A stretch of 35,767 bases of DNA, from positions 1 to 35,767 of the forward strand of contig WJIN01000330.1 in assembly GCA_014730295.1 (NCBI GenBank), given 5' to 3'. The position numbers and the translations under genes are program-made. Source of the DNA: Promethearchaeota archaeon. GTDB taxonomy: Archaea; Asgardarchaeota; Lokiarchaeia; Sigynarchaeales; SOKP01. Of this stretch, positions 7,983 through 16,473 are shown piece by piece (position 1 is the stretch's first letter; each line of letters opens with the position of its first letter). The notes beneath the pieces were generated by a model that was not told the origin of the DNA, searched no databases, and worked only from the letters and a program-made list of their open reading frames with translations.

Positions 7983-9323
7983 TTGGTTGATTACATCAAA
8001 TATAGTTTACAAGATCTAATTTTAAATTTCACTAATATCACAGGTTTAGATTCATTGGCAGAGAGCAAAACGGGTTTCGTGGTGTATTATGAGAGAAATT
8101 CTCTATATAGCTTTAATGCTATAGTGGCAGCACTCGAAACCGATGAAGAAACACGAAATATTGATATCTATTATGTTAAAGGCTCTGATACCCTATTGTC
8201 AAGTATCAAAAACGCTTTAAATCAAAATGGAATTGTAGTGGTTGGATTTTCTATATATTCAACTCAATTTTGGAAATATAGAAAAATATTGAGAAAAATA
8301 GCATCCAAATTTAAAAACCAAGTCTATTTAATTGCGGGAGGGCCTCATCCTTCGGGAGATCCGCGCGGGACATTGAAATTAGGATTTGATTATGTATTTG
8401 TGGGAGAGGCAGAAAAAACAATTACCAAGTTCTTTTCCAAACTTAAACATGGAGAAAAACCTAAAAATATTCCAGGAATCGCTTATATAGATGAAAATGA
8501 GAGATATCAATTTAAAAAAAACCGAGACACCATAGATTTAAATGATTATCCTCCATTTCCACTAAAAAATACGCAATATGGAGCTATTGAAATAAGCCGG
8601 GGATGTCCTTATAAATGTTATTTTTGTCAAGCATCTTATACAATGGGTAGCATTCCAAGATATAGAACTGTAGATGAAATTTGTAAATATATTCAAATTT
8701 TAGCAAATGAGAATTTAGTTGATATACGATTTATCACTCCAAATGCATTCTCATATGGCTCTAAAGATGGAAAAAGCGTGAATCTTAAAAAACTCGAGGA
8801 ATTGCTTTCACGAGTGAAGCAGATAATCGGAAAAAACGGACGAATATTTTACGGTTCGTTTCCATCAGAAGTAAGACCGGAACATGTGTCACGAGAAGTT
8901 TTAGATCTAATTTTGACATATGCAGATAATGATAATATCATTATAGGTGGGCAATCGGGAAGTCAGCGAATGTTAGATATTTGTAATCGTGGACATACAG
9001 TAGAAGATATATACGAAGCAGTAAAAATAGCAAAAGATTCGGGATTAAATGTGAATGTGGATTTCATTTTTGGGTTACCAAAGGAAAATAAGCAAGATAG
9101 AAAAGAGACTCGAAAAGTGATGAAAGATTTAATTGATATGGGTGCTAAGATACATGCTCATACCTTTATACCATTACCTAAAACTCCATTTTCTAACGCT
9201 CATCCAAAAAAAATCGATAAACATACTAAAGAATTCATTAAAAAGAATATGGCCGATATTTATGGAAATTGGAAAAAACATGAGAAGATATCATTTCAGA
9301 TTCAGAAAAAATTAAAAAAATAG
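7983..9323 (+). CDS. B12-binding-domain radical SAM protein
   Basis: 446 residues. The N-terminal 150 residues form a cobalamin-binding-like Rossmann region (VVVGFSIYSTQFW, LIAGGPHPSGDP, FVFVGEAE-type blocks). They lack an obvious D-x-H-x-x-G, as in other 'B12-binding/radical SAM' proteins that may not bind B12. The radical SAM core starts at ISRGCPYKCYFCQAS with Cys208, Cys212 and Cys215 binding the 4Fe-4S cluster, followed by GGQSGS and IFGLPKE barrel motifs. It resembles the archaeal MJ_1487-type family, whose reaction is unknown. The start is TTG at 7983; no ATG fits. It is divergent from the 4-TM gene with a 71-bp shared spacer. Confidence 0.8.
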   Translation: MVDYIKYSLQDLILNFTNITGLDSLAESKTGFVVYYERNSLYSFNAIVAALETDEETRNIDIYYVKGSDTLLSSIKNALNQNGIVVVGFSIYSTQFWKYRKILRKIASKFKNQVYLIAGGPHPSGDPRGTLKLGFDYVFVGEAEKTITKFFSKLKHGEKPKNIPGIAYIDENERYQFKKNRDTIDLNDYPPFPLKNTQYGAIEISRGCPYKCYFCQASYTMGSIPRYRTVDEICKYIQILANENLVDIRFITPNAFSYGSKDGKSVNLKKLEELLSRVKQIIGKNGRIFYGSFPSEVRPEHVSREVLDLILTYADNDNIIIGGQSGSQRMLDICNRGHTVEDIYEAVKIAKDSGLNVNVDFIFGLPKENKQDRKETRKVMKDLIDMGAKIHAHTFIPLPKTPFSNAHPKKIDKHTKEFIKKNMADIYGNWKKHEKISFQIQKKLKK

Positions 9324-9352
9324 CTAAATTGGAATTAGATTTTAAATAATTA

Positions 9353-10222
9353 TTACTTGGAAACGATAATTTTATTATCTTTTATTGTGAAAAATCCTTC
9401 ATTTTCTAACTGTGAAACAACCTTATTAATTTTCTTTTTCTCAAAATTCAATACTTTATATAGATCAGCTAATAATATTTCTGATTTCTCCAAAACAGTT
9501 TTCAATACTTTCCCTCTGAGCTGTCTGGTTGAACCTTTGAATTTTTTTTGTTTTCGATAGTGTCTTGAACGTTTATTTAATTCAGGATGTGTTTTTTTGA
9601 GCATTACTCCATAATCCATCAGTGCATAATACCATTCTCGGGGATTCTGAGTATCGGTTGTCTGTTCTAATAATTCCATAATTTCTTTATCATCTACATC
9701 GTCCCTACCAGGAAAGAAAAAATAAATATATACACGGCGGATATTTGTTTCGATAAAAAATGTGGACTTATTAAAGGCAAACGACACGATAGAAGATGCT
9801 GTATTATGTCCAATCTGGGGAAATGTTTTTAAAATCTTCACTTCTTCTGGAAGCTGTCCGTTATATTCATTAATTACCATTTCAGCGATATTCTTTAGCG
9901 CCACAGCCCTTTTATTATAACCTAATCCTTGCCATTCTTTTAACACATCATCTAAATCTGCGTTTGCTAAAGCATTGAAATCCGGGAACTTTTTGATGAA
10001 CTCCAAAAATTTTTGAGAGACTCTACTCGTTTGGGTTTGTTGGAGCATTATTTCTGAAACCAAAACACAATAGGGTGAGATTTTATCTCTAAACGGAAAT
10101 TTACGTCCTTTTTTATGATAATACTCGTATATTATATCTCTAAATGTCTCAATAACTTGATCGGATAATCCGTTTTGTTTGTATAGATTATGAAATTCTG
10201 AGATTAAAATATAGTACACCAC
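9353..10222 (-). CDS. HhH-GPD DNA glycosylase, MutY-like without Fe-S cluster
   Basis: 289 residues. The MutY hallmark VSEIMLQQTQTSRV (catalytic Glu, base-flipping QQT) is followed by a helix-hairpin-helix, KTFPQIGHNTASSI, and then FIETNIRRVYIYFFFPG. In E. coli MutY the last block reads LDGNVKRV, so the catalytic Asp position is Glu here. The cysteine loop that binds 4Fe-4S in MutY/Nth is absent; KKTHPELNKRSRHY stands in its place. I recall the same replacements in a clade of 'A/G-specific' glycosylases in archaea and CPR bacteria, so this looks subfamily-typical rather than decayed. The C-terminal 60 residues resemble a small winged helix instead of the MutY NUDIX-like domain. The start is a tandem GTG-GTG and is uncertain. 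Confidence 0.8.
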   Translation of the reverse strand: MVYYILISEFHNLYKQNGLSDQVIETFRDIIYEYYHKKGRKFPFRDKISPYCVLVSEIMLQQTQTSRVSQKFLEFIKKFPDFNALANADLDDVLKEWQGLGYNKRAVALKNIAEMVINEYNGQLPEEVKILKTFPQIGHNTASSIVSFAFNKSTFFIETNIRRVYIYFFFPGRDDVDDKEIMELLEQTTDTQNPREWYYALMDYGVMLKKTHPELNKRSRHYRKQKKFKGSTRQLRGKVLKTVLEKSEILLADLYKVLNFEKKKINKVVSQLENEGFFTIKDNKIIVSK

Positions 10223-10334
10223 GTTAATTTCTAAACTTAAAAATGTGAGTAGAATAATGAAATTTGGTGTTATTTTTTATAATTGGAATGAAATAGGATA
10301 TGAATATAAAGGAATCGCTATGAGAATTATTTCA

Positions 10335-12242
10335 TTATTTTGTAATATCCATCTTAAATTCAGTGACACCCCCCTCAATTCGTCTTACAGTAAGAGGGTA
10401 ATCGGCACTGTCAATAATGTGGAGCATCGCTTTATTTTCTAGTAGAATAGTACCTGTAAAAGCTTTATAATTTAGTTCTCGAGCAATTTGTACAAGATAA
10501 TTTAATAAGAATTTTGTTATTCCTAAACCTCGCCAATCTGGATGTACAGCAAACGCGATTTCAGCAACGGAAGGTTGATTAGTGCTAAAAAACCCCCCTT
10601 CAGCTACGATTTTTTTCACTTCATTTTCTTCATGAACTCCTACTAGGATCATACTAGTGCTATAGTCAATGATCACCATAGGAGAAACGGTTTTATGACG
10701 AAATGCCTTTACAGGTGTGAAAAACCGGTAATATCTGTCCTTTTCATTTAACGAATAGAGCAATTCTTGAATCCGCCGTTCATCCGTTGGCTTGACTGGT
10801 CGAATTTTAATAGTTTCTCCGTTAGATAAGTCCAAAGTAGTTTCATATTTTTCAGGATATATACTTATACGTCCTTCTATAGATTTGGGTAATTTCTGAT
10901 CTGAATATATATAATTCCACTCTTTAGCTTTTCGTAATAATTCATCTCTAAAATCGGGATGGGCTATGTTAATCATCTGTAGAACGCGTTCGCGAATATT
11001 TTTCCCATATAAATAGGCTATTCCCCATTCAGTGACGACATAATGGACCTCGTGCCGAGGGATAACCACCCCAGAACCAGGTTGGAGATTGGGTACGATT
11101 CTTGAGACGATCTCTCCATCTTTAAGCTTTGCTGTAGAAGGCAACACCATAATAGGTTTTCCTTCCGGGGCTCTCCCCGCACCACGTACGAAATCTGCTT
11201 GGCCCCCGATTCCGCTGTAGAATTCATGCCCGATAGAATCTGAATTCACCTGACCTGTGATATCTACAGAGAGTGCGGCATTAATTGCAACTTGTTTTTT
11301 ATTTTGACTAATTATGTATGGGTCGTTAACGTATTCGACGGGATGGAATTCAATCATCGGATTATTATCAACGAAATCATAGAGTCTTCGTGAACCCATC
11401 ACAAACGAACAAATAATTTTTCCTTTATGTAATGTCTTCTTTTTACATGTCACTATACCCTCTTCTACCAGATCCACCACACCATCGGAAAAGACCTCAC
11501 TATGTACACCTAAATCCCTTTTATTCATAAGTGCTTGTGTGACGGCGTTCGGTATTTGTCCAATCCCCATTTGGATCGTGGACTCATCTTCAATAAGAGA
11601 AGCTACATAATTTGCAATTTTTTTAGCTATATCGTCGGGTTCATCATATGAAAATTCAAGGATATCACGATCAACAACCACAAACGCGTCAATATCCGCT
11701 ATATTTATAAAGGAATCTCCTAACGTGCGTGGCATATTTGGATTTATTTCCGCAATAACATAATCCGCAGCTTCCGCTAAAGGCTTGACGATATCCACAT
11801 TAATCCCATAACTACAAAATCCATATTGATCGGGGGGACTTACTTGAATGAGGGCTGTATCTAAATGCATTTGACCGCTTAAAAAGAGTTTAGGTATTTC
11901 TGATAAAGGCATCGGTGTATAGTCTGCTTGTCCCCGTTGTACTGCTCCTCTCAAACTCTTTCCAATGAAGAACGCATTATGTCGGAATAAGTCCTCAATT
12001 CCGCCCGCCTTTTTATAATATTCTAAATCTGATAAGCTTAGAAAGTGGATTATCTCAATGTCAGGTAATTCTGGACTTAGTTCAATCAATTTTTTAGTGA
12101 GATCCAAGGGCTCTGATAATCCAGAGTCTATGAATATCCGATCTGCGGGATTAATATAATCTCTAATAGCTTTTTCAAGTGGGACTTGTTTATCTTGGTA
12201 TTTTTTTATATATGAATTACCATCCATTTTCTTGGAAACCAT
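10335..12242 (-). CDS. Acetyl-CoA hydrolase/CoA-transferase fused to GNAT acetyltransferase
   Basis: 635 residues in two parts. Residues 1-460 are an acetyl-CoA hydrolase/transferase (4-hydroxybutyrate CoA-transferase type). They carry QVSPPDQYGFCSYG, IQMGIGQIPNAV, VHSEVFSDG with the catalytic Glu at residue 249 that forms the glutamyl-CoA thioester, and GGQADFVRGA. Residues 480-635 are a GNAT domain: IKIRPVKPTDERR at its start and AFAVHPDWRGLGITKFLL as the acetyl-CoA-binding motif. This fusion is known in other bacteria and archaea. It may couple CoA-thioester handling with protein or small-molecule acetylation. That coupling is inference. The gene is monocistronic, with 152 bp upstream. Both domains look complete. 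Confidence 0.88.
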   Translation of the reverse strand: MVSKKMDGNSYIKKYQDKQVPLEKAIRDYINPADRIFIDSGLSEPLDLTKKLIELSPELPDIEIIHFLSLSDLEYYKKAGGIEDLFRHNAFFIGKSLRGAVQRGQADYTPMPLSEIPKLFLSGQMHLDTALIQVSPPDQYGFCSYGINVDIVKPLAEAADYVIAEINPNMPRTLGDSFINIADIDAFVVVDRDILEFSYDEPDDIAKKIANYVASLIEDESTIQMGIGQIPNAVTQALMNKRDLGVHSEVFSDGVVDLVEEGIVTCKKKTLHKGKIICSFVMGSRRLYDFVDNNPMIEFHPVEYVNDPYIISQNKKQVAINAALSVDITGQVNSDSIGHEFYSGIGGQADFVRGAGRAPEGKPIMVLPSTAKLKDGEIVSRIVPNLQPGSGVVIPRHEVHYVVTEWGIAYLYGKNIRERVLQMINIAHPDFRDELLRKAKEWNYIYSDQKLPKSIEGRISIYPEKYETTLDLSNGETIKIRPVKPTDERRIQELLYSLNEKDRYYRFFTPVKAFRHKTVSPMVIIDYSTSMILVGVHEENEVKKIVAEGGFFSTNQPSVAEIAFAVHPDWRGLGITKFLLNYLVQIARELNYKAFTGTILLENKAMLHIIDSADYPLTVRRIEGGVTEFKMDITK

Positions 12243-12394
12243 TATTATTAATTAATTTATTATAAAGGAAAAATAACGATTAAACTTTATTTATAGGAAG
12301 ATTTGGGAATTCTAAAGAAAAGCGTGTATTTCGAATTTAAACCGTGAAGATATATAATATTTGTACATTAAAATGAAAAAAATGAAAAAAGAAA

Positions 12395-12790
12395 CTATAT
12401 TTTGTTGAATTTTTTCTTTATATTCTTTACTCGATTTCTATTCTTCCCCCAATCATATCCTCCAATGCGGGATTGTGATCTCAGATGGATTAGGTTATTC
12501 TCCTCATCAAAATAGACCTCAACATCATCCTCAAATCGGAACAAAAATGTGGTGAATTTTGCACGAAGATAATTTTCTTTATTGTCTAAAATCTCAGTAC
12601 GGCTCATTGAATTAATAACTTCAAGCATTTTTTTACTGGCCTCATCTACCGATGTATTTAAGGGGAGCGGTTCAATATAGTGTTTTTCATCATCCTCTGG
12701 TGCTTGAGTTGACACACATACATGTTTCTCTGGGCAAGGGTAAAATTTGCCATCCTCCTTCAGCCCTACTTTTCTCTCTTCAGAAGGCAT
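12395..12790 (-). CDS. DUF1499 family protein
   Basis: 131 residues. The block FYPCPEKHVCVSTQAPEDDEK followed by HYIEPLPL matches the family start (C-P-x-x-x-N-C-V-S-S ... H-x-I-x-P-L), and VEVYFDEENNLIHLRSQSRIGGYDWGKNR matches its C-terminal half. Function is unknown across the family. Many members are membrane-anchored or periplasmic, but this one has no signal peptide or TM span. Stand-alone gene. Confidence 0.75.
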   Translation of the reverse strand: MPSEERKVGLKEDGKFYPCPEKHVCVSTQAPEDDEKHYIEPLPLNTSVDEASKKMLEVINSMSRTEILDNKENYLRAKFTTFLFRFEDDVEVYFDEENNLIHLRSQSRIGGYDWGKNRNRVKNIKKKFNKI

Positions 12791-12992
12791 ACTAATATAT
12801 CACCTATTAATTGGATTAATAGAAATTAACTAAGACAGATATTAAAGATTTGAGTCTTTAAAAAATAAACTTTTCACAAATAAAGTTAGCGGAGTATAGG
12901 AAAAATCGCATTCACATTTGTATTAGCTAATAGGTTTTTTCTATTTTATAAAAATTAGGTTTAAGTAAAGACGGGATATAATTTTAATAATA

Positions 12993-13002
12993 AGTATATA
13001 AA
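12993..13002 (+). promoter_or_regulatory. TATA box for the probable selenoprotein gene
   Basis: AGTATATAAA centred about 24 nt before the ATG at 13022. In archaea transcription starts about 25 nt after the TATA box, so the mRNA would begin at or next to the start codon. The transcript is probably leaderless, which leaves no room for a 5' UTR SECIS. Confidence 0.55.
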
Positions 13003-13021
13003 CACATCGAAACTGAGTTCA

Positions 13022-13495
13022 ATGAAAGATAAATTTGATATGGTCGGAACCAAAATCGAAGAGTTCTCATTGCCAAATTCACGTGGAGAAAAAGTAAATA
13101 TCCGAGACCTTCAAGGAAAGAACGTAGTAGTGGTCTTGCTAAGAGATATTAAGTGACCGTATTGTAGATGGCATATCGGGCATCTACGCAGAGATTATGA
13201 TAAATTCCAAGAGAAAAATACCGAGTTATACCCTATTTTAGTAGATGAGGAAGAAAACGCTCAAAAGATGGAAGAAAAATATGCTCGAAATAGATATCCC
13301 ATATTTTACGATAAGGAAAACCAGGTTGCGAAAATGTTAAACCAGGAGAAAAAGCTATTGAAGTTAGGGAGATTACCGGGATTACTGATACTCGACAAGG
13401 AAAATATCATACAATATGCCTATTATAGCGATTCAATGAAAGATATCCCAGAAAATGAGGAACTTTTTAAAGTTATAAATAACCTGAATGAATAA
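13022..13495 (+). CDS. Peroxiredoxin-like selenoprotein with in-frame TGA (Sec45)
   Basis: Reading from ATG 13022, the frame is open to TAA 13493-13495 except for one TGA at 13154-13156 (codon 45), giving 157 residues. The context is LLRDIK-[TGA]-PYCRWHIGHLRRDYDKF. In AhpC/TSA-like peroxiredoxins this block normally reads R-G-x-x-C-P-Y-C-R, so the TGA falls exactly on the peroxidatic cysteine and would give a U-x-x-C redox motif. The rest of the thioredoxin fold is present on both sides: EEFSLPNSRGEKVNIRDL upstream, YPILVDEEE and GLLILDKENII downstream. The gene probably reduces peroxides or related electrophiles using a thiol donor. Treating it as a truncated gene starting at ATG 13268 would lose the active site. 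The alternative is a simple nonsense mutation, less likely because of its position and the intact downstream frame. Confidence 0.85.
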
Positions 13496-13654
13496 GCGAT
13501 TTGGAGGGAATAAAGAAAAAAATGCTGGTCTTTATTCTTAAAAGTTAGCCACACTTTCCAAATTAATCCTTTTCTTTTTATGTTTTTATCATACCTTCCT
13601 TTCATAATATTATTAGGCAAGCGATTAAATCATTATATTAAAGAAGGTAAAATT
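13496..13654 (+). promoter_or_regulatory. 3' region of selenoprotein gene, candidate SECIS hairpins
   Basis: The spacer between the selenoprotein stop and the hydrolase ribosome-binding site has two inverted repeats. First, GAATAAAGA (13508-13516) pairs perfectly with TCTTTATTC (13529-13537) around a 12-nt loop, and ATTTGGA (13499-13505) pairs with TCCAAAT (13557-13563) outside it. Second, TACCTTC (13592-13598) pairs with GAAGGTA (13643-13649), enclosing TAATAT/ATATTA (13605-13610, 13635-13640). Archaeal SECIS elements usually sit in the 3' UTR, so either could serve. I do not see a clear GAA/A internal loop, and AT-rich inverted repeats also arise by chance. Confidence 0.35.
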
Positions 13655-13659
13655 AGGAG
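13655..13659 (+). promoter_or_regulatory. Ribosome-binding site deciding a GTG start
   Basis: AGGAG lies 7 nt before GTG 13667. It favours that codon over the in-frame ATG at 13580, which has no such site and would add 29 residues not found in this hydrolase family. Confidence 0.6.
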
Positions 13660-13666
13660 ATTAAAG

Positions 13667-14464
13667 GTGCCGATTTTCCAATATAAGAAGATCAAAATTA
13701 ATTACATAGATAAGGGAAAGGGAGTGCCGTTAGTGTTATTAATGGGATTCGGGACACGGATGCGCGCATGGACTTTCCAAATAGCATATTTTAAAAAACG
13801 ATTGCGGGTAATTGCCTTGGATAATCGTGGAACGGGAAGGAGTTCACGACCCGATTATCCTTATTCGATGGAGATGTTTGTTAAGGACTTGGAACATTTA
13901 TTAAAGCACCTAAACGTGAATGAGAAAGTCTTTCTTTGTGGAATATCGATGGGTGGGATGATTGCTCAACAGTTCGCACTGAAACACCCGAAAAAAGTAA
14001 AGGGATTAATATTAATTGCTACATCTGCGAAGGCTGACCCACAGGATTCGGTGGAAAGCATGAAAATAATTACCTCCCTGCCTCCAGAGCAACAACTCAA
14101 AACGAGAACTTCCTTATTATATTCCAAATCATTCCAAAAAAGAATTTTTAAGGATGAACAACTGCGAAGATTCTTTTTAAACGGTATGGGCAAAAATACG
14201 ACGACACTCCAGGACTATCGCAACCAAGCGGCAGCTCTTAGGAAGCATGATACGAGAGAACAATTAAAAGAGATCCCCCATCCTAGTCTCATAATTGTGG
14301 GTTCAGAAGATATAGTACTACCTCCCTCGCACTCTAAATATTTGGGTAAACATTTGGAGAATTCTAAACTAATCATTCTTGAAGGATTAGCACATGGTTT
14401 AATTGTCGAAGCAGCTCAAAAAGTAAATCGAATAGTATGGAAATTTATACAAAACTTTCCTTGA
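13667..14464 (+). CDS. Alpha/beta-fold hydrolase
   Basis: 265 residues from the GTG start. The oxyanion-hole region is VLLMGFGTRM. The nucleophile elbow GISMGG places Ser94. The acid is in VGSEDIVLPP and the histidine in GLAHGL, giving a complete Ser-Asp/Glu-His triad in the usual order. DNRGTGRSSRPD is the typical strand-4 loop of esterase/haloperoxidase-like members. Substrate unknown. It starts 171 bp after the selenoprotein stop on the same strand, so the two may share a message. No signal peptide if the GTG start is right. Confidence 0.85.
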   Translation: MPIFQYKKIKINYIDKGKGVPLVLLMGFGTRMRAWTFQIAYFKKRLRVIALDNRGTGRSSRPDYPYSMEMFVKDLEHLLKHLNVNEKVFLCGISMGGMIAQQFALKHPKKVKGLILIATSAKADPQDSVESMKIITSLPPEQQLKTRTSLLYSKSFQKRIFKDEQLRRFFLNGMGKNTTTLQDYRNQAAALRKHDTREQLKEIPHPSLIIVGSEDIVLPPSHSKYLGKHLENSKLIILEGLAHGLIVEAAQKVNRIVWKFIQNFP

Positions 14465-14630
14465 TGAAACATTTAAACAAGTATATATACTATATTCATC
14501 AAATTCTTATTTTTACTTGGATTAATAAATAATTAAGTTTTTTATTCTAAAATGTAATATAAATGGTAATGAAATCATTTTAGAAAACCAATATTTAAAA
14601 AATCTAAAAAAAAAATTAACGTGATATCAA

Positions 14631-16340
14631 ATGGGACTAAAATTAGCTTCATTTTTATCTGTAACAGCATTATTTGCTCTGGTTTATGCGGTAGTATTTG
14701 CTATTATGTTTTGGTTTCTCGGAACTGCGTGGTGGTCTCTTTTATTGATGATAGCTTTCACGGTGATGATCATCTTAATCCAATATGGCATATCTCCGTA
14801 TCTGATACAATGGATATATGATATAGAGTGGATAGATTATGATCAATATAAGGCAAGATATCCACATTTAGCCAATACTCTTGATAAAGTCGTGAATATT
14901 AATAAGATCAATATGCCGCGCTTGGGCATTATCCACGATAAGAATCCGAACGCTTTTACCTTCGGACACACGAAAAATAACGCCAGAGTTGTATTAACAC
15001 AAGGTATCTTGGAATTCTTAGATGATGATGAACAAAACGCAGTATTAGCTCACGAACTCGGGCATGTTATCCATTCTGACTTTATTTTGATGACCATCGT
15101 ATTCGCTATTCCAATGATCCTCTATACGATCGCTCGGTGGGCCTATTATGCAAGCTTTTTCAGAAGAGGGCGTAGCGGTGATAGTGATGAGGCAGCTGCG
15201 ATTGGTTTAGCTTTGATAGCAATTGCTGCTCTTTCTTATCTGGCATATTATATTGGATCTCTTATCGCTCTAATCGTTAGCAGGATTAGGGAATATTATG
15301 CTGATGAACATTCGGCAGAATTATTGGAAAATCCCAATCATCTTGCGACCGGACTTGTAAAAATTGCTTATGGTTTAGTAGCCGATCAAGGATTAAGTAT
15401 AGAAGAACGTAATAAATCACGGGTCCGTGGTTTGAAAGGGTTAGGTATTTTTGATCCGAGTGATGCGAAACACCTTGCTGTCGAATCCGTAGGAAAGGGT
15501 GGAGCGTATTCAATGGATGCGATCGAAGCAGCCGCAGCGTGGGATCTTTATAATCCTTGGGCGAAATATTTCCAAATATTCAGTACACATCCCCTACCTG
15601 CCAAGAGAATTCAGCGTTTAAATCAACAGTGTGAAGAATTTGGAATCCAACCAGAAATTGATCTCTCAAAGGCAAAGAAGATTAAAGAAGAACAAGCGGG
15701 AAAATCAATGGCTGGGGAATTTCTGACCGATCTATTCTTCAAATATCTTCCAACCATCTTATTCATCCTATTCATCGTTTTCACTGTATTTTGGTTATTA
15801 GATCTTGCCGGATTGATAGTTCTACCTTTTGGTTTGGGAGTATCAGTGAACAATTTTCTGTTGATTGCTGGAATATGGTTTTATGTCATTGGTTTCGGTT
15901 ATATCGCACGGACTCAATTCATGTATAGAAGCGGATTTAAGCCGATGAAAGTGGTGGATTTAATGACTAAAGTAAAAGCCTCCCCTGTTCGAAGTATACC
16001 TGCAATCATAGAAGGGAAGATCATCGGAAAGGGAATTCCGGGTTATTATTTCAGCGATGATATATACTTCCAAGATGACACAGGTTTATTATATATAGAT
16101 TATCGTTTTGGAATAGGTTTGGTAGATTTCTTCTGGTCAATCCGTCGTGTTCCTCAACTTATCGGACAGAATGCCCGAATTAAAGGTTGGTTTAGACGGG
16201 GTCCATCTCCGTTTTTACAAGTGGATACAATAGAGGTAAGTGACCGAAGTTTTAGAAACTACAGCAAACATCTAACTTATATCGGAGCCGTTATTTGCTT
16301 TATTATTGGAGCAGTGCTGTTTTATTTCTGGTTTATCTAA
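14631..16340 (+). CDS. M48 (HtpX-like) membrane zinc metalloprotease with C-terminal extra domain
   Basis: 569 residues. Two N-terminal TM spans (about 8-30 and 36-56) precede the protease domain with AHELGH (zinc ligands His141 and His145, catalytic Glu142) and the third ligand at Glu221 in EYYADEHS. Further spans lie at about 150-170 and 185-215. THPLPAKRIQRL matches the M48 domain end. After that come TM spans at about 360-425, a soluble region around 440-540 (IEGKIIGKGIPGYYFSDD, FQDDTGLLYIDY) that looks like a small beta-barrel/OB-like domain, and a final TM span. HtpX proteins degrade misfolded membrane proteins. This one is about twice the usual HtpX length. No ribosome-binding site is seen, so it may be leaderless or nearly so. 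Confidence 0.88.
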   Translation: MGLKLASFLSVTALFALVYAVVFAIMFWFLGTAWWSLLLMIAFTVMIILIQYGISPYLIQWIYDIEWIDYDQYKARYPHLANTLDKVVNINKINMPRLGIIHDKNPNAFTFGHTKNNARVVLTQGILEFLDDDEQNAVLAHELGHVIHSDFILMTIVFAIPMILYTIARWAYYASFFRRGRSGDSDEAAAIGLALIAIAALSYLAYYIGSLIALIVSRIREYYADEHSAELLENPNHLATGLVKIAYGLVADQGLSIEERNKSRVRGLKGLGIFDPSDAKHLAVESVGKGGAYSMDAIEAAAAWDLYNPWAKYFQIFSTHPLPAKRIQRLNQQCEEFGIQPEIDLSKAKKIKEEQAGKSMAGEFLTDLFFKYLPTILFILFIVFTVFWLLDLAGLIVLPFGLGVSVNNFLLIAGIWFYVIGFGYIARTQFMYRSGFKPMKVVDLMTKVKASPVRSIPAIIEGKIIGKGIPGYYFSDDIYFQDDTGLLYIDYRFGIGLVDFFWSIRRVPQLIGQNARIKGWFRRGPSPFLQVDTIEVSDRSFRNYSKHLTYIGAVICFIIGAVLFYFWFI

Positions 16341-16473
16341 CTACCACATTTTTTTTCTTTTTTTAAATTTATTCTACAGTTTTTATCTTTCGTTTTTTAG
16401 TTAGAAAAGGTTCCTCACGCAATTTTACAGAGTATATAGAAAAATTATTCTTTTTAGACCAACTGATCCAATT

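Noticed and set aside
10245..10442. Plus-strand ORF of 65 residues
   Set aside because: Its second half is antisense to the acetyl-CoA transferase fusion and it has no features of its own.
13268..13495. Short separate ORF of 75 residues
   Set aside because: It is the C-terminal part of the UGA-containing peroxiredoxin, in the same frame and without its own ribosome-binding site.
13580..13666. ATG start for the alpha/beta hydrolase with a hydrophobic leader
   Set aside because: No ribosome-binding site there, whereas GTG 13667 has AGGAG at ideal spacing and gives normal family length.
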